DNA of 30,633 nt from DASPKT01 sp035627915 (lineage in GTDB: Bacteria > Pseudomonadota > Alphaproteobacteria > Azospirillales > Azospirillaceae): positions 1 to 30,633 of the forward strand of contig DASPKT010000331.1 of the NCBI GenBank assembly GCA_035627915.1, in the 5' to 3' direction. The notes beneath the pieces are model-generated. The model worked only from the letters and a program-made list of their open reading frames with translations, ran no database searches and was not told the DNA's origin. The translations under genes were made by a program, and so were the position numbers. This document shows, in pieces, positions 8,192-16,010 of the stretch. The first letter of the stretch is position 1, and each line of letters starts with the position of its first letter.

Positions 8192-8766
8192 GCGCCGGCC
8201 CTCCGCTTGGCGGGAGATTTGAACGTGTTCGACAGGAAGGCCCTCAAGGGGGCGCCGCCGGGCGGCTCGCCGGCGAAGACCGGCCGCGTGAAGGGGACGC
8301 TGAAGAGCCAGAAGAGGGCCGCCGTCAACAGGAGGGAGACGATCAGCACGACCGCGGTCCAGACGGGAGCCAGGAACCGGTACAGCACCAGCTGCTCGTA
8401 CTCGACCATGGTCCCGGCGGCGAGGGCCGCGGCCAGCGTGACGAAGACGGCGCCGAGGCACAGCCCCATCCAGAGCCCCCGCGCCCGCGAGACCTCGTTC
8501 GGCCCCTTGGGATGCCCCAGCCCGGTGATGGCCAGCCAAGCCATCGATGCCAGGATCGCGGTCCCGCCCGCCAGAACCAGCAGCGCCTGGACCCAGAAGA
8601 CGGCGGTCCCGACCAGCTCGTCATAGTCCCGGTCGACGAAATTCTCCTGGGGAATTCTGGTGGTCAGCCAGTCCGCCGCGAATGACCCGGCGATGAGAAC
8701 GAGAAGGAGCAAGAAAACCGTCGCCGACACGAGGCTGAAGAGGACGGGAGAGAGGCGCTTGATCAA
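8188..8766 (-). CDS. Four-helix inner-membrane protein
   Basis: A 192-residue protein with four strong hydrophobic segments, roughly residues 8-30, 55-80, 97-120 and 130-155, separated by short loops, and a basic cytoplasmic-looking C-terminus (SPAKRRAGA). No enzyme motif or conserved family is recognised. It starts 4 bp after the VWA gene stop and its own stop overlaps the tubulin-like start by 4 bp. It is therefore translated between an exported VWA protein and cytoplasmic nucleotide switches. A membrane link between the two compartments is the simplest inference. Confidence 0.75.
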   Translation of the reverse strand: MIKRLSPVLFSLVSATVFLLLLVLIAGSFAADWLTTRIPQENFVDRDYDELVGTAVFWVQALLVLAGGTAILASMAWLAITGLGHPKGPNEVSRARGLWMGLCLGAVFVTLAAALAAGTMVEYEQLVLYRFLAPVWTAVVLIVSLLLTAALFWLFSVPFTRPVFAGEPPGGAPLRAFLSNTFKSPAKRRAGA

Positions 8767-8770
8767 GGGA

Positions 8771-10111
8771 TCACTCCAGGGAAAGCAGGACGGCCAGGTC
8801 GCCGGCCGGGACCGGTTCGCCTTCGGAAGCGGCTTCGGACAGCCGCGTGGCCAGCCGGGCCAGGTTCAGTGCCGGAAAGAACGCGGGCGGCTTCGCGGCG
8901 AGGGCCGGCGCCTCGGCCGTCGAGACGCTCCAGCCGGCCAGGGCCGCCTCCAGCTCCGGGTCCGCCTGGGGCTTGGCCGTCAGGGTGACCGCGACGTGCA
9001 GCAGGCCCGGCGGAAGGCCGCGGCGGGCGTCGGGGGCCCCGAACAGGACCAGGCTCCGTCCGTCCTCCGACAGCGTGACCAGGTCGCCCGTCCGGAGCTT
9101 CACCTCACGCCAACGGCAATCGTCCTCCGGGGTGACATGCACGACCGTCCTTTCGCCGTGCAGCACGAGCCCGGGCATTCCCGGGGCCATGCGTTCCGGC
9201 ATCCCGATGGGAACGCTGATCGATCCGGCCCCGCCGCGCGGCAGCCTGAACGCCGGCGGCGGCGCCTCGATGCGCAGCGGCAACCGGCGCAGCTCTTCCG
9301 CCCCGCCCTGGCGGCCGGCGGCGGCGGCATCCAGCGTCACCCCGGCGGCGGGCCGGGCGAACATGACGAACCGCATGGCATCGTCCCGGCCGTCCAGCAG
9401 GTCCCTGCGTACGTGGGCGATCATGGACCGTATGCGCTCGGCCGGCCCGACCATCAGCAGGAAGAGCGGCCGTTCGCCCTTGAACCGGATCGACGAGGTC
9501 TTGCCGGGCAGATCGTAGATCGTGCCGCTGAACGGGACGCGTATCCCCAGGATTCCGACGGCGAGCTTCCTGTCCAGCGCCTTGCGGAGCGGCAGCGCCA
9601 GGGGGCTGGCGCCGATGGTGGGCAGGTTGGCGTCGTCGAGGAACAGGTCGGTGACGACCACGGTGAGGTCGCCGGCGGGCGCATCGAGCGCGGCCGTCAC
9701 CGGCTTGCCGATCTGGCCACGGCGGCTGAGTCCGGGCTGCTTGAAGACGGCGGCCTGCCCCGCCCCCGCGAACTGCTTCTCGGCCACGGGCACGATCTCG
9801 GTCCCGACGAAATGGGTCGCGACCGCCTCCGCCCCGGCCTCGCGGATCGTGCCCGGCAGGTATGAGAGCAGGTCCGCCAGGAGCTGGTGCTGGTCGCCGG
9901 CGGCAAACCCCGCCATGCTGGTCGAAACATCCAGGTAGAGCCGGCCCGTCCAGGCCGACGCCGTCGGCGCGGCGGCGCCGGACGACTCGACCGCCGTTGC
10001 CGGCAACCGGCACTCGGCTGCCGACGCGTGCTTCATGCATACACTTGCACTCAATAAAACGAATACCAGCGCCAATCGATTCGCCTGGCTGAACAGCTTT
10101 TGATGAAGCAT
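8771..10111 (-). CDS. Exported VWA-domain protein with MIDAS motif
   Basis: A 446-residue protein. Residues 1-31 form a typical Sec signal peptide (Gln-Lys-Asn-Arg region, hydrophobic core LALVFVLLSASV, cleavage after ASA). The mature part begins with a Cys and enters a von Willebrand factor A domain: beta-1 RLYLDVSTSM carries the metal-binding D61-x-S63-x-S65, and VVVTDLFLDD supplies a later MIDAS-side strand with Asp. The C-terminal half is beta-rich and unassigned. VWA domains bind protein partners through the coordinated metal, so this is likely a periplasmic adhesion or scaffold component. It is the first gene of the leftward operon, with a good promoter upstream. An alternative start at about 10036 would remove the signal peptide and is less likely. 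Confidence 0.82.
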   Translation of the reverse strand: MLHQKLFSQANRLALVFVLLSASVCMKHASAAECRLPATAVESSGAAAPTASAWTGRLYLDVSTSMAGFAAGDQHQLLADLLSYLPGTIREAGAEAVATHFVGTEIVPVAEKQFAGAGQAAVFKQPGLSRRGQIGKPVTAALDAPAGDLTVVVTDLFLDDANLPTIGASPLALPLRKALDRKLAVGILGIRVPFSGTIYDLPGKTSSIRFKGERPLFLLMVGPAERIRSMIAHVRRDLLDGRDDAMRFVMFARPAAGVTLDAAAAGRQGGAEELRRLPLRIEAPPPAFRLPRGGAGSISVPIGMPERMAPGMPGLVLHGERTVVHVTPEDDCRWREVKLRTGDLVTLSEDGRSLVLFGAPDARRGLPPGLLHVAVTLTAKPQADPELEAALAGWSVSTAEAPALAAKPPAFFPALNLARLATRLSEAASEGEPVPAGDLAVLLSLE

Positions 10112-10145
10112 GCGTTAGTATCTCGCATTTCGCGACAGTTTCGCT

Positions 10146-10175
10146 ATTTTAGCCCTAACGTCGAGGCATGTTCAA
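10146..10175 (-). promoter_or_regulatory. Sigma-70-type promoter for leftward operon
   Basis: Read on the minus strand, TTGAAC (10170-10175) and TAAAAT (10146-10151) are separated by 18 bp, giving a predicted start near 10139, about 28 bases before the VWA start codon. It lies in a noticeably AT-richer 67-83-bp gap between the divergent operons, so the two promoters must share or overlap regulatory sites. No equally good rightward promoter was found. Confidence 0.5.
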
Positions 10176-10178
10176 TCT

Positions 10179-11957
10179 TTGGGAATCACTCTCATGCTGT
10201 TCGGTTCTCGCGCACATCTATCTGGCGCGACGCCTGGGACCGACACTCCCGACCTCAGGAACGATGCGTCGTCCGGCAGTTCGCCCCCGGAGACTTCGCC
10301 CGAGGCCGACACCATCCCGACGCCCCGGCGCCGGCCGGGATGGTTCGACTTCCTCTCCGTCTTCCTCTGCATCGCGGTGGTGGGCGGGGCCTGCGCCTAC
10401 TTCTTCGACGAGATGCCGAAGGAGCGGCCGACCCTCGACTTCGTGCTGCTGAGCGGCGCCGCGTTCCTCATCATGGTCGTGCGGGCGCTGCGGGAACTCC
10501 GCCGGTACAGGATCATCCGGGAAAGGCTGGCGCAGGCCCTGCCGCAGGAGCGGCTGGTGGCGTGGCGGCGGGCCCTGCTCGACCAGGGCAGGGGACCCGA
10601 GGTCGCGCAGGCGCTGGCCGACCATCTGGCGTCGCTGGCCGGGCGGATACGTTCGCATGACGCGCACGATCTGATCGGCGGGCGGGTGATCTCGATGGCC
10701 CGGCTCATCCGCATCTCTTCGGACGACCCGCCGCATGCGGCGCCGGGGTTGCGGGCACTCGCGATGGTCCCGCCGGAGCCGCGGCGGGTCATCGACTACA
10801 CGCTGGTCAACCTGATGCTCTTCTCCGGCATCGTGGGCACCTTCTTCGGCCTGATCCTGTTCCTGCAGGACCCCACGTTCCGCGATTTCCTGAAGGGGTT
10901 CGGCAGCGGATCGTCTCCGCAGGGCGACGACCTCCTGGCGATCCTGAACGGCTTCGCGGTGGCGTTCGGCGCCAATCTCGCCGCCTACATCGCCTATCTC
11001 GGCGGCCGCTTCCTCGTGGACCTCTGCGACGATTCCTTCGATTCGGTGCAGGAACTGCTGCGTTCGGAAATCTGCGATCCGGTGGTGGCCTGCCTGTCGA
11101 GCAGCCGGGCGCAGCGCTTCGACCTGGAACCGGCGGCCAAGCGGCTGCTGACCGACCAGGCCGAGCAGCTGCGCAAGCAGTCGGAGATCACGTCGGCCCT
11201 GCTGAAGGAAGCGCGCGGCATCGCCGAACAGCTCCACCGCACCAGCACCGACCTCGGCGGCGCCATAACGGAGGCCGTGGGCATGTCCCGTGCGCTTCAT
11301 GCCGCGTTCGTCGAGATGCGGCGCAACTGGGCGGACACGACCCAGCAATGGAGCAGCGCGACGGAATCCTTCGCCATAAGCGCCGGCAAGGCGGCGGTGT
11401 CGGTGGGCGATGCCGCCGACCGGCTGCTGTCAGTCCAGCGGGACGTGACGGACCGCAGCGCCACGCTGGTGGGCAACCTCGACGCGGCGGCCGAGCGGAC
11501 GGCGGCGCTGCTGTCCAGCCAGGCCACCCACCTGGAGGAGGCGTTCGGCAAGGCGGCGGCGCAGTTCACGGCATCGGTCGGCAAGGTCGCGGAGCAGCTT
11601 TCCCACGCGATCGAGCTTCATGCCGGCTGCATTTCCGAGACCAGCGACGGGCTGACGCGCCTGGGCGAACTGCAGGACAGGTTCGTCCGTTCCGTGGCGT
11701 CGCTGTCGGAAGCCCTGCGGAACGACCGCGACCTGTCCTCCGACGCCTTCCGGCAGCTCATGGGCGACTATCGCCGGCAACTCCTCGCGCTCACCGAGGC
11801 CCTGGAGGCGCAACGCGCCGCCCATGACGACAACGGACAGATGCTTCGGAGCCTCACCCGCCTGGTCCATGGCGACGAGCATCCCGATACGCTGCTGGAT
11901 GTCCTGCGCGGGCTCAAGGGCATGCTCGCCGTCCGCAGCATGGTGAGGCCCTCGTGA
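10179..11957 (+). CDS. MotA/TolQ/ExbB-type channel protein with long helical tail, ZorA-like
   Basis: A 592-residue protein, counting from TTG 10179; ATG 10194 is an equally possible start. After a Pro/Ser/Thr-rich N-terminus come membrane helices at about 57-76, 86-101, 210-230 and 258-280. The last two carry the proton-channel signature: LMLFSGIVGTFFGLILF, then GFAVAFGANLAAYIAYLGG. From about residue 320 to the end the sequence is Ala/Gln/Glu-rich and almost continuously helical (repeated S-A-x-A-x-x-L spacing), a long cytoplasmic coiled coil like the intracellular tail of Zorya ZorA. The stop overlaps the OmpA-like partner start by 4 bp, exactly as in motA-motB or zorA-zorB pairs. It should form the stator ring driven by ion flow. 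The tail would transmit motion to cytoplasmic partners, here possibly the tubulin- and actin-like proteins. Confidence 0.8.
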   Translation: MGITLMLFGSRAHLSGATPGTDTPDLRNDASSGSSPPETSPEADTIPTPRRRPGWFDFLSVFLCIAVVGGACAYFFDEMPKERPTLDFVLLSGAAFLIMVVRALRELRRYRIIRERLAQALPQERLVAWRRALLDQGRGPEVAQALADHLASLAGRIRSHDAHDLIGGRVISMARLIRISSDDPPHAAPGLRALAMVPPEPRRVIDYTLVNLMLFSGIVGTFFGLILFLQDPTFRDFLKGFGSGSSPQGDDLLAILNGFAVAFGANLAAYIAYLGGRFLVDLCDDSFDSVQELLRSEICDPVVACLSSSRAQRFDLEPAAKRLLTDQAEQLRKQSEITSALLKEARGIAEQLHRTSTDLGGAITEAVGMSRALHAAFVEMRRNWADTTQQWSSATESFAISAGKAAVSVGDAADRLLSVQRDVTDRSATLVGNLDAAAERTAALLSSQATHLEEAFGKAAAQFTASVGKVAEQLSHAIELHAGCISETSDGLTRLGELQDRFVRSVASLSEALRNDRDLSSDAFRQLMGDYRRQLLALTEALEAQRAAHDDNGQMLRSLTRLVHGDEHPDTLLDVLRGLKGMLAVRSMVRPS

Positions 11958-12892
11958 GCCGGAGGAGCCGGCGCGGGTGGATGACGGAGATCGCCTTCGC
12001 CGATGTGGCGATGGCGATGCTCGGCCCGATTCTCCTGCTGCTCGTCGTCTTCATCGTTCATTCCGTCCGCAACGAGACCAACAGCTGCGGCGATCTCCCC
12101 GCCGCGGAAGTCGCGGAACGGGCGGCGGAGGTACGGGCCTGGATGGAGTCGATGCGGACCGGCATCCGGCTCGACGAGGAGCGGCTGCGCCGGGACTGCC
12201 CCGTCGCCCGGCTGGCGCCCGCCGACGGCCCGGGCGTGCTGCCCGCGGCCGTCGCCGGGCTCTGCGGCGCCCCGCGCAGCGCCGTGCTGCGGGCCGCCGG
12301 GACCAGGGAGACGGAACTGCTGGAACTCGACCGGCGGCACCGCGCGGCCCTCGCCCGGGTGCGCAGCTGCCTGCCGCCGGCGCCGGACGAGGTCGTGACC
12401 ATTCCCGAGGGGCAGATCCGCTTCGCGTCCTGCCGGACCGAGTTCGTCTCGCCGGCCACGGGGCTGCCCATGACGACCGAGGGGATAGACCAGTTCTTCC
12501 GGGGCCTGATCTCCCCTTCCGCCCCCGGCATCGCCGGCAGCGACGGCAAGGTTCAGACCTTCCGCGAGAAGCTGCTGGCGGGCAGCTTCAACCGCATCGA
12601 CATCTTCGGCCACAGCGACAGCGTCCCCATTCCCCAGGGGGCGAGCTGCGAGGGCGCCAAGGACAATCCGGAGCTCTCCTCGTTGCGGGCGCACGCGTTC
12701 CGCAAGGCCTTGGAGAGCGCGATCAGGGCCGACCAGGGGATGGCGAAGGTCGCGGAGAGGCTGGACCGCCGGGAGCTGCGCATCTACGCCATCGGCGTCG
12801 GCGACGCCGAGAAGCTGCGGGCCGGAGCGAGCAACGACGAGAACCGCCGCATCGAACTGCGGTTCGCCACCGACCGGCGGCAGACCCCATGA
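11954..12892 (+). CDS. MotB/OmpA-type peptidoglycan-binding motor subunit, ZorB-like
   Basis: A 312-residue protein starting at GTG within a GTGA overlap. It has a short basic cytoplasmic N-terminus and a single membrane helix at about 13-37 that opens with F-A-D17-V-A-M-A-M, matching the YAD(L/M)MTAM plug motif of MotB/ZorB. D17 is the candidate ion-carrying aspartate. The periplasmic part contains six cysteines (likely disulfides) and ends in an OmpA-like domain with IDIFGHSDS at about 213-223, LSSLRAHAFRKAL, and NRRIELRF at about 296-303, the arginine-rich peptidoglycan-binding end. It should anchor the ZorA-like channel to the cell wall. An insertion of about 150 residues between helix and OmpA domain is longer than in MotB. 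The stop overlaps the next start by 4 bp. Confidence 0.85.
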   Translation: MSRRSRRGWMTEIAFADVAMAMLGPILLLLVVFIVHSVRNETNSCGDLPAAEVAERAAEVRAWMESMRTGIRLDEERLRRDCPVARLAPADGPGVLPAAVAGLCGAPRSAVLRAAGTRETELLELDRRHRAALARVRSCLPPAPDEVVTIPEGQIRFASCRTEFVSPATGLPMTTEGIDQFFRGLISPSAPGIAGSDGKVQTFREKLLAGSFNRIDIFGHSDSVPIPQGASCEGAKDNPELSSLRAHAFRKALESAIRADQGMAKVAERLDRRELRIYAIGVGDAEKLRAGASNDENRRIELRFATDRRQTP

Positions 12893-13527
12893 CGGACCCG
12901 GCAGGAATGCCGCCCCCGGGGCACCCGGGTCGCCTGCCCGTCCTGAGGGAGCCCGGCTGGATCGCCGTCGGCGACGGGGGCGACGGTTCGACCTGGGCGC
13001 GCCGGCCGCACCGGCGCTACTGCCTGCCTTTCGCCGTCCGGTCCGACGGCGCCCGACCCATCCCCCTGGTGACCTGGTCGGACATCGGCGCCCTGGCCGC
13101 CGCGGGACGATACGGCGCGGCCCGGGCCAGGGCGGACGACGACGGCCTGCGCCCCCCGGAGACGCTGCTCATGCAGCCGGGACCGCCGGACTCCCCCGCC
13201 CCCCTCCGGTTCGCCGAGGCGGAACTCGTCTGCCACCTGCTGGGCGGGCGGCTGGCGGAGGAGACGGAGCTGGAGCATCTCATCCAGGGGCATGCCCCCG
13301 CACTCCCCTGGCCGCCGGAAGGCATCTGGACCGCCACGCCCTGGTCGGTCTGGAGCTACCGACTGCTCGCCTGGCACATGGATGGGTGGGTGGCGGCGCG
13401 GGACCGGCGGCTTCCCGACGCGGATCGCGCGGCGCCCGCCACGCTGTTCCAGGCCGGCCAGCCGCCCTCCCGCCGTCCCGGCGAACCCGGCGAGCTGGCC
13501 GGTGCCTGCCTGGTCCTGCCATGCTGA
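12889..13527 (+). CDS. Formylglycine-generating-enzyme (SUMF1)-like protein, reduced
   Basis: A 212-residue protein beginning at ATGA overlap 12889. The segment FAEAELVCHLLGGRLAEETE, followed by LEHLI (about residues 108-132), matches the SUMF1/FGE core usually written as DAxAYCxWxGGRLPTEAEWExAAR, and WTATPWSVWSYRL further on resembles the following V-W-E-W block. The catalytic Cys pair and the Ca-site residues near the C-terminus of true FGEs are not evident and the protein is shorter than the usual 250-300 residues, so enzymatic activity is unlikely. Such C-type-lectin-like folds are used as binding modules in conflict systems. There is no signal peptide, so it would be cytoplasmic. It is tightly coupled to both neighbours, so it is an integral part of the rightward operon. 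Confidence 0.6.
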   Translation: MTDPAGMPPPGHPGRLPVLREPGWIAVGDGGDGSTWARRPHRRYCLPFAVRSDGARPIPLVTWSDIGALAAAGRYGAARARADDDGLRPPETLLMQPGPPDSPAPLRFAEAELVCHLLGGRLAEETELEHLIQGHAPALPWPPEGIWTATPWSVWSYRLLAWHMDGWVAARDRRLPDADRAAPATLFQAGQPPSRRPGEPGELAGACLVLPC

Positions 13528-14453
13528 CGGGCGCTCCCGGCGGGGTTCCGCCCGATCCCGTCTGCCGCCAGTGCCTGGGCGAGCTGCGTTCGCCCGCGTC
13601 GGCGCGCCCCTGCCCGGCCGACTGCCCCCGCCAGGTTCCGGGCGGCCACCCCGTCGGGGGCGCGTCCGTGCCGACCGCCTGCCCGGTGGAAGGCTGCAAG
13701 GCTTGGCTGGACCATGAACGTCCCGTGGGATGCCGAGGACTGCCGCTGAGGCCGGCGCCGGCCGAGCATGCGGTCGCCATCCTTGCCGCCGACGACGATC
13801 CCGCGACCCTCGCCGGAGCGCTGCGGGCGCATCTGCTGGCACTGGCCGCCGCCTTCCCGGGCCTGCGACCCGATCACCCCGCCGGCATCGGCGTATGGCG
13901 GCGGATGGCCGAGGGGCGCCCGCCCGGCGAGGCCGCCGCCCTGGGGCTGCGCGCGCCGGACGGGAGGCGGATCTGGCTCCACGGTCTCTGGCGCGGGGCC
14001 GCCGCCTGTCCGGGCGCCCTTGGCGGGCCCGTCGCGGACCGGGCGCTGCGCGCCGACGAGCTGGTCGTCGCCATGGACAGCCGCGCGATGCTCGACCGGG
14101 CCCCCACCCCGGGGCGGCAGGTGCCGCCCCTGATCGAAGCGCTGGGGCGCACCGCCGGGCGCCGGCCCTTGCCGCGCCTCTGGCTGAGTCTCGGCGCCGG
14201 CGCCTGGTGGCGGCGGCTGGGCCGGGATGCCGCCATGCCCGGCGATCTCCGCCCGCCGGAGCGCGACCGGATGGTGGAAACCGTCGTCCGGGAGCAATCC
14301 GGCCTGTGCGACGTCCTGTCGTTCCCCGGGGACTGGCCATGGCAGGGATGCGGCGCGACGCTCCATGGCCTGGCCGACGATCCCGCCGGCCTTTCCCCCT
14401 GGATCGCCGCGCTGCGCCGGACCGGGGCAGCCGGGAGCGGCCCGCATGGCTGA
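13521..14453 (+). CDS. Zinc-ribbon protein with possible degenerate GTPase-like domain
   Basis: A 310-residue protein starting at ATG 13521, which overlaps the preceding stop by 7 bp. An upstream extension of the frame exists but would bury the preceding gene. The N-terminus holds Cys clusters CRQC, CPADC and CPVEGC within the first 60 residues, consistent with a zinc ribbon. The remainder has the strand/helix rhythm of a P-loop GTPase: AVAILAADDDPATLAGALRAHLLAL where a Walker A would be, ADELVVAMDSRAML like a G3-following strand, and LPRLWLSLGAGAWW where NKxD would be. The actual GxxxxGK[ST] and NKxD residues are missing. I therefore infer a catalytically dead relative of the zinc-ribbon double-GTPase proteins of conflict systems; this rests on pattern only. 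No membrane segment. Confidence 0.6.
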   Translation: MLTGAPGGVPPDPVCRQCLGELRSPASARPCPADCPRQVPGGHPVGGASVPTACPVEGCKAWLDHERPVGCRGLPLRPAPAEHAVAILAADDDPATLAGALRAHLLALAAAFPGLRPDHPAGIGVWRRMAEGRPPGEAAALGLRAPDGRRIWLHGLWRGAAACPGALGGPVADRALRADELVVAMDSRAMLDRAPTPGRQVPPLIEALGRTAGRRPLPRLWLSLGAGAWWRRLGRDAAMPGDLRPPERDRMVETVVREQSGLCDVLSFPGDWPWQGCGATLHGLADDPAGLSPWIAALRRTGAAGSGPHG

Positions 14454-15702
14454 ACCGGTGCCGGAGAGGATCGTCCCCGTCCATGAGGAGGCCGCCAACC
14501 GGAGCCTCGTGGTCGTCGTGCTGCTCTCTCTCATGGCGGGCCTGCTGCTGCCCTTCCTTCTCCATATGTGGCTTGCGTCCGGTGACCGCATCGGCATCGT
14601 CCTGGCCCTGCTTATCCTGTCGCCGGTCATGGCCGCGGGGACCGGGCTGGCCGCCTGGGGGTCGTGGCGGAGGGTGCTGAAGCTCTCGGGCGCCATGGCC
14701 ATGGCGGGAATGCTCGTCGGGCTCCCGTTCCTGCGGGAGGTCCCGCCGGCCCTGGCCTGGGCCGCTGCCCTGCTGGGCGGCACGGCGGTGGCGATGTGGG
14801 CCGGGCCGCGACTGCCCGGGTCGCCCGCCGAATTCCTGGGCCGCTCCCTGTTCCGCCTCCTGGGTGTCGGACCGATGCTGTTCGCCCGGTTCCTGCGCCT
14901 TCGCCGCGGCGACGGTCCGACCTGCCGGTTCCGCCATTGCGGGTTGGCCGATTGGGACCCCATGGTCGTCTGTGTCGCCTGTGGCGGCAGCGGGGGCGGC
15001 TTCAAGGTCTGGCCCCGGCCGGATCGCCCCTTTTTCGCGGTCTGCCCGGGTTGCCGGCGCTGGCACCCGGTCTGGCGCGCTCCGGACTATGGCGCCGGCG
15101 GCTCCGGACGGCTCCGGCTGGCCGAACCGGACTGCCCCCGCCGCCGGGGCCGTTGCCACCAGGCCGGGGACCCCGTCGACGTCGCCGTGGTGGTGACCGA
15201 CGACTTCCTGCTGCCGGCCCTCCTCGGCGCGGTGGACGCCTGCGTCGGCGACGCGCGCAGCCCGGTCAGGTCGGCGCCGGGGAAGCCGGACTGGCGGCCC
15301 GTCTGGACCGAGGCGATCGACGCGCGGGCGCCGCTTCCCCTGGGGCCCGGACCCTGCCGGATGGACTGGCCCGGGGTTTCCGTGTGGACAGTCTCAGCGG
15401 CGGCCTGCCCGATAGACGCCGCCGGCTTCGACGGCGTCTTGATCCTGGCGGGAACCATGGACGGCCTCGACGCCTCTGCCCTGGTCGAAACGGTCCGGCC
15501 CGTGGCCGCTCCGGCCGCCAAGGCGCAGGCGCCGTGGCGGCTCCTGCTCGGCCTCGGCCCGACCCGCCAACCCGGTTCCGGCCGCACGCCCCCCTTCGCC
15601 GTCTGGCCCGCCGGAGGGACCGACGGCGAGAGAATGGTCAGGCTGCAGGAGTTCCTGGCGGCCAGCGCCGACCGGGGAACCGCGCGGCCGCCGGGCCGCT
15701 GA
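14446..15702 (+). CDS. Membrane protein with cytoplasmic zinc ribbon, last gene of rightward operon
   Basis: A 418-residue protein starting at ATG 14446, overlapping the previous gene by 8 bp. Residues about 19-43, 47-67, 75-93 and 98-115 are hydrophobic helices. A cysteine-rich module follows (CRFRHC, CVACGGSGGG, CPGC, then C-P-R-R-R-G-R-C), one or two zinc ribbons. The C-terminal 200 residues begin VDVAVVVTDDFLLPALLGAV and contain FDGVLILAGTMDGLD and APWRLLLGLG, echoing the layout of the upstream zinc-ribbon protein, so the two may be paralogues with an inactive GTPase-like fold. Catalytic residues are not seen. It probably anchors the cytoplasmic side of the system to the membrane near the motor. 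Decayed transposase sequence begins shortly after the stop. Confidence 0.65.
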   Translation: MAEPVPERIVPVHEEAANRSLVVVVLLSLMAGLLLPFLLHMWLASGDRIGIVLALLILSPVMAAGTGLAAWGSWRRVLKLSGAMAMAGMLVGLPFLREVPPALAWAAALLGGTAVAMWAGPRLPGSPAEFLGRSLFRLLGVGPMLFARFLRLRRGDGPTCRFRHCGLADWDPMVVCVACGGSGGGFKVWPRPDRPFFAVCPGCRRWHPVWRAPDYGAGGSGRLRLAEPDCPRRRGRCHQAGDPVDVAVVVTDDFLLPALLGAVDACVGDARSPVRSAPGKPDWRPVWTEAIDARAPLPLGPGPCRMDWPGVSVWTVSAAACPIDAAGFDGVLILAGTMDGLDASALVETVRPVAAPAAKAQAPWRLLLGLGPTRQPGSGRTPPFAVWPAGGTDGERMVRLQEFLAASADRGTARPPGR

Positions 15703-15711
15703 ACGGCGCGC

Positions 15712-16010
15712 ACAAGATCCCGCTGTCCGCGGGCCGTGCTGGCCCGATCGCCAGTGGCCAAGGGAAAGAGGTCGGCCAGGAAGGCCGTCGCCGCCCGATG
15801 GCTCGTCCAGGCGCCGAGTGTGGCACGCAGGCGCTGATGTCCGCCCGACGCTCGCGAAGCCCCATGGAAAGGCTTCGGCGGCGCGCCGTTCCGGTCTGCT
15901 GTGCGCAGCCCGGGCACCCTGACCGTCACGGTGCCGGACTGCGTCCGGGTGGAGCGGGGCCTGCGGTCCTTAATGGTCAGCCCGGGGCGGGTCTGGCACA
16001 ACGAGCTGGC
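15712..16010 (-). pseudogene. Decayed ISKra4-type transposase fragment
   Basis: On the minus strand, the reading frame SGTVTVRVPGLR (about 15900-15945) followed, after a shift-like disruption, by LRATLGAWTSHRAATAFLAD and LFPLATGDRASTARGQR (about 15725-15840) resembles the middle of ISKra4-family transposases. Those have a GxVxVRxPRxR strand, then a segment about shared sites, Y/R-AAxxLLxxLLPL and STVRR. Both ends of the protein and the catalytic residues are absent, and the frame carries non-consensus stretches. It is adjacent to the end of the motor operon and supports past mobility at this border. Assignment is from memory of the family pattern only. Confidence 0.4.

Noticed and set aside
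12784..15159. 791-residue minus-strand frame under the rightward operon
   Set aside because: Low-complexity Arg/Pro/Gly translation, antisense to genes with membrane helices, zinc ribbons and coupled starts.
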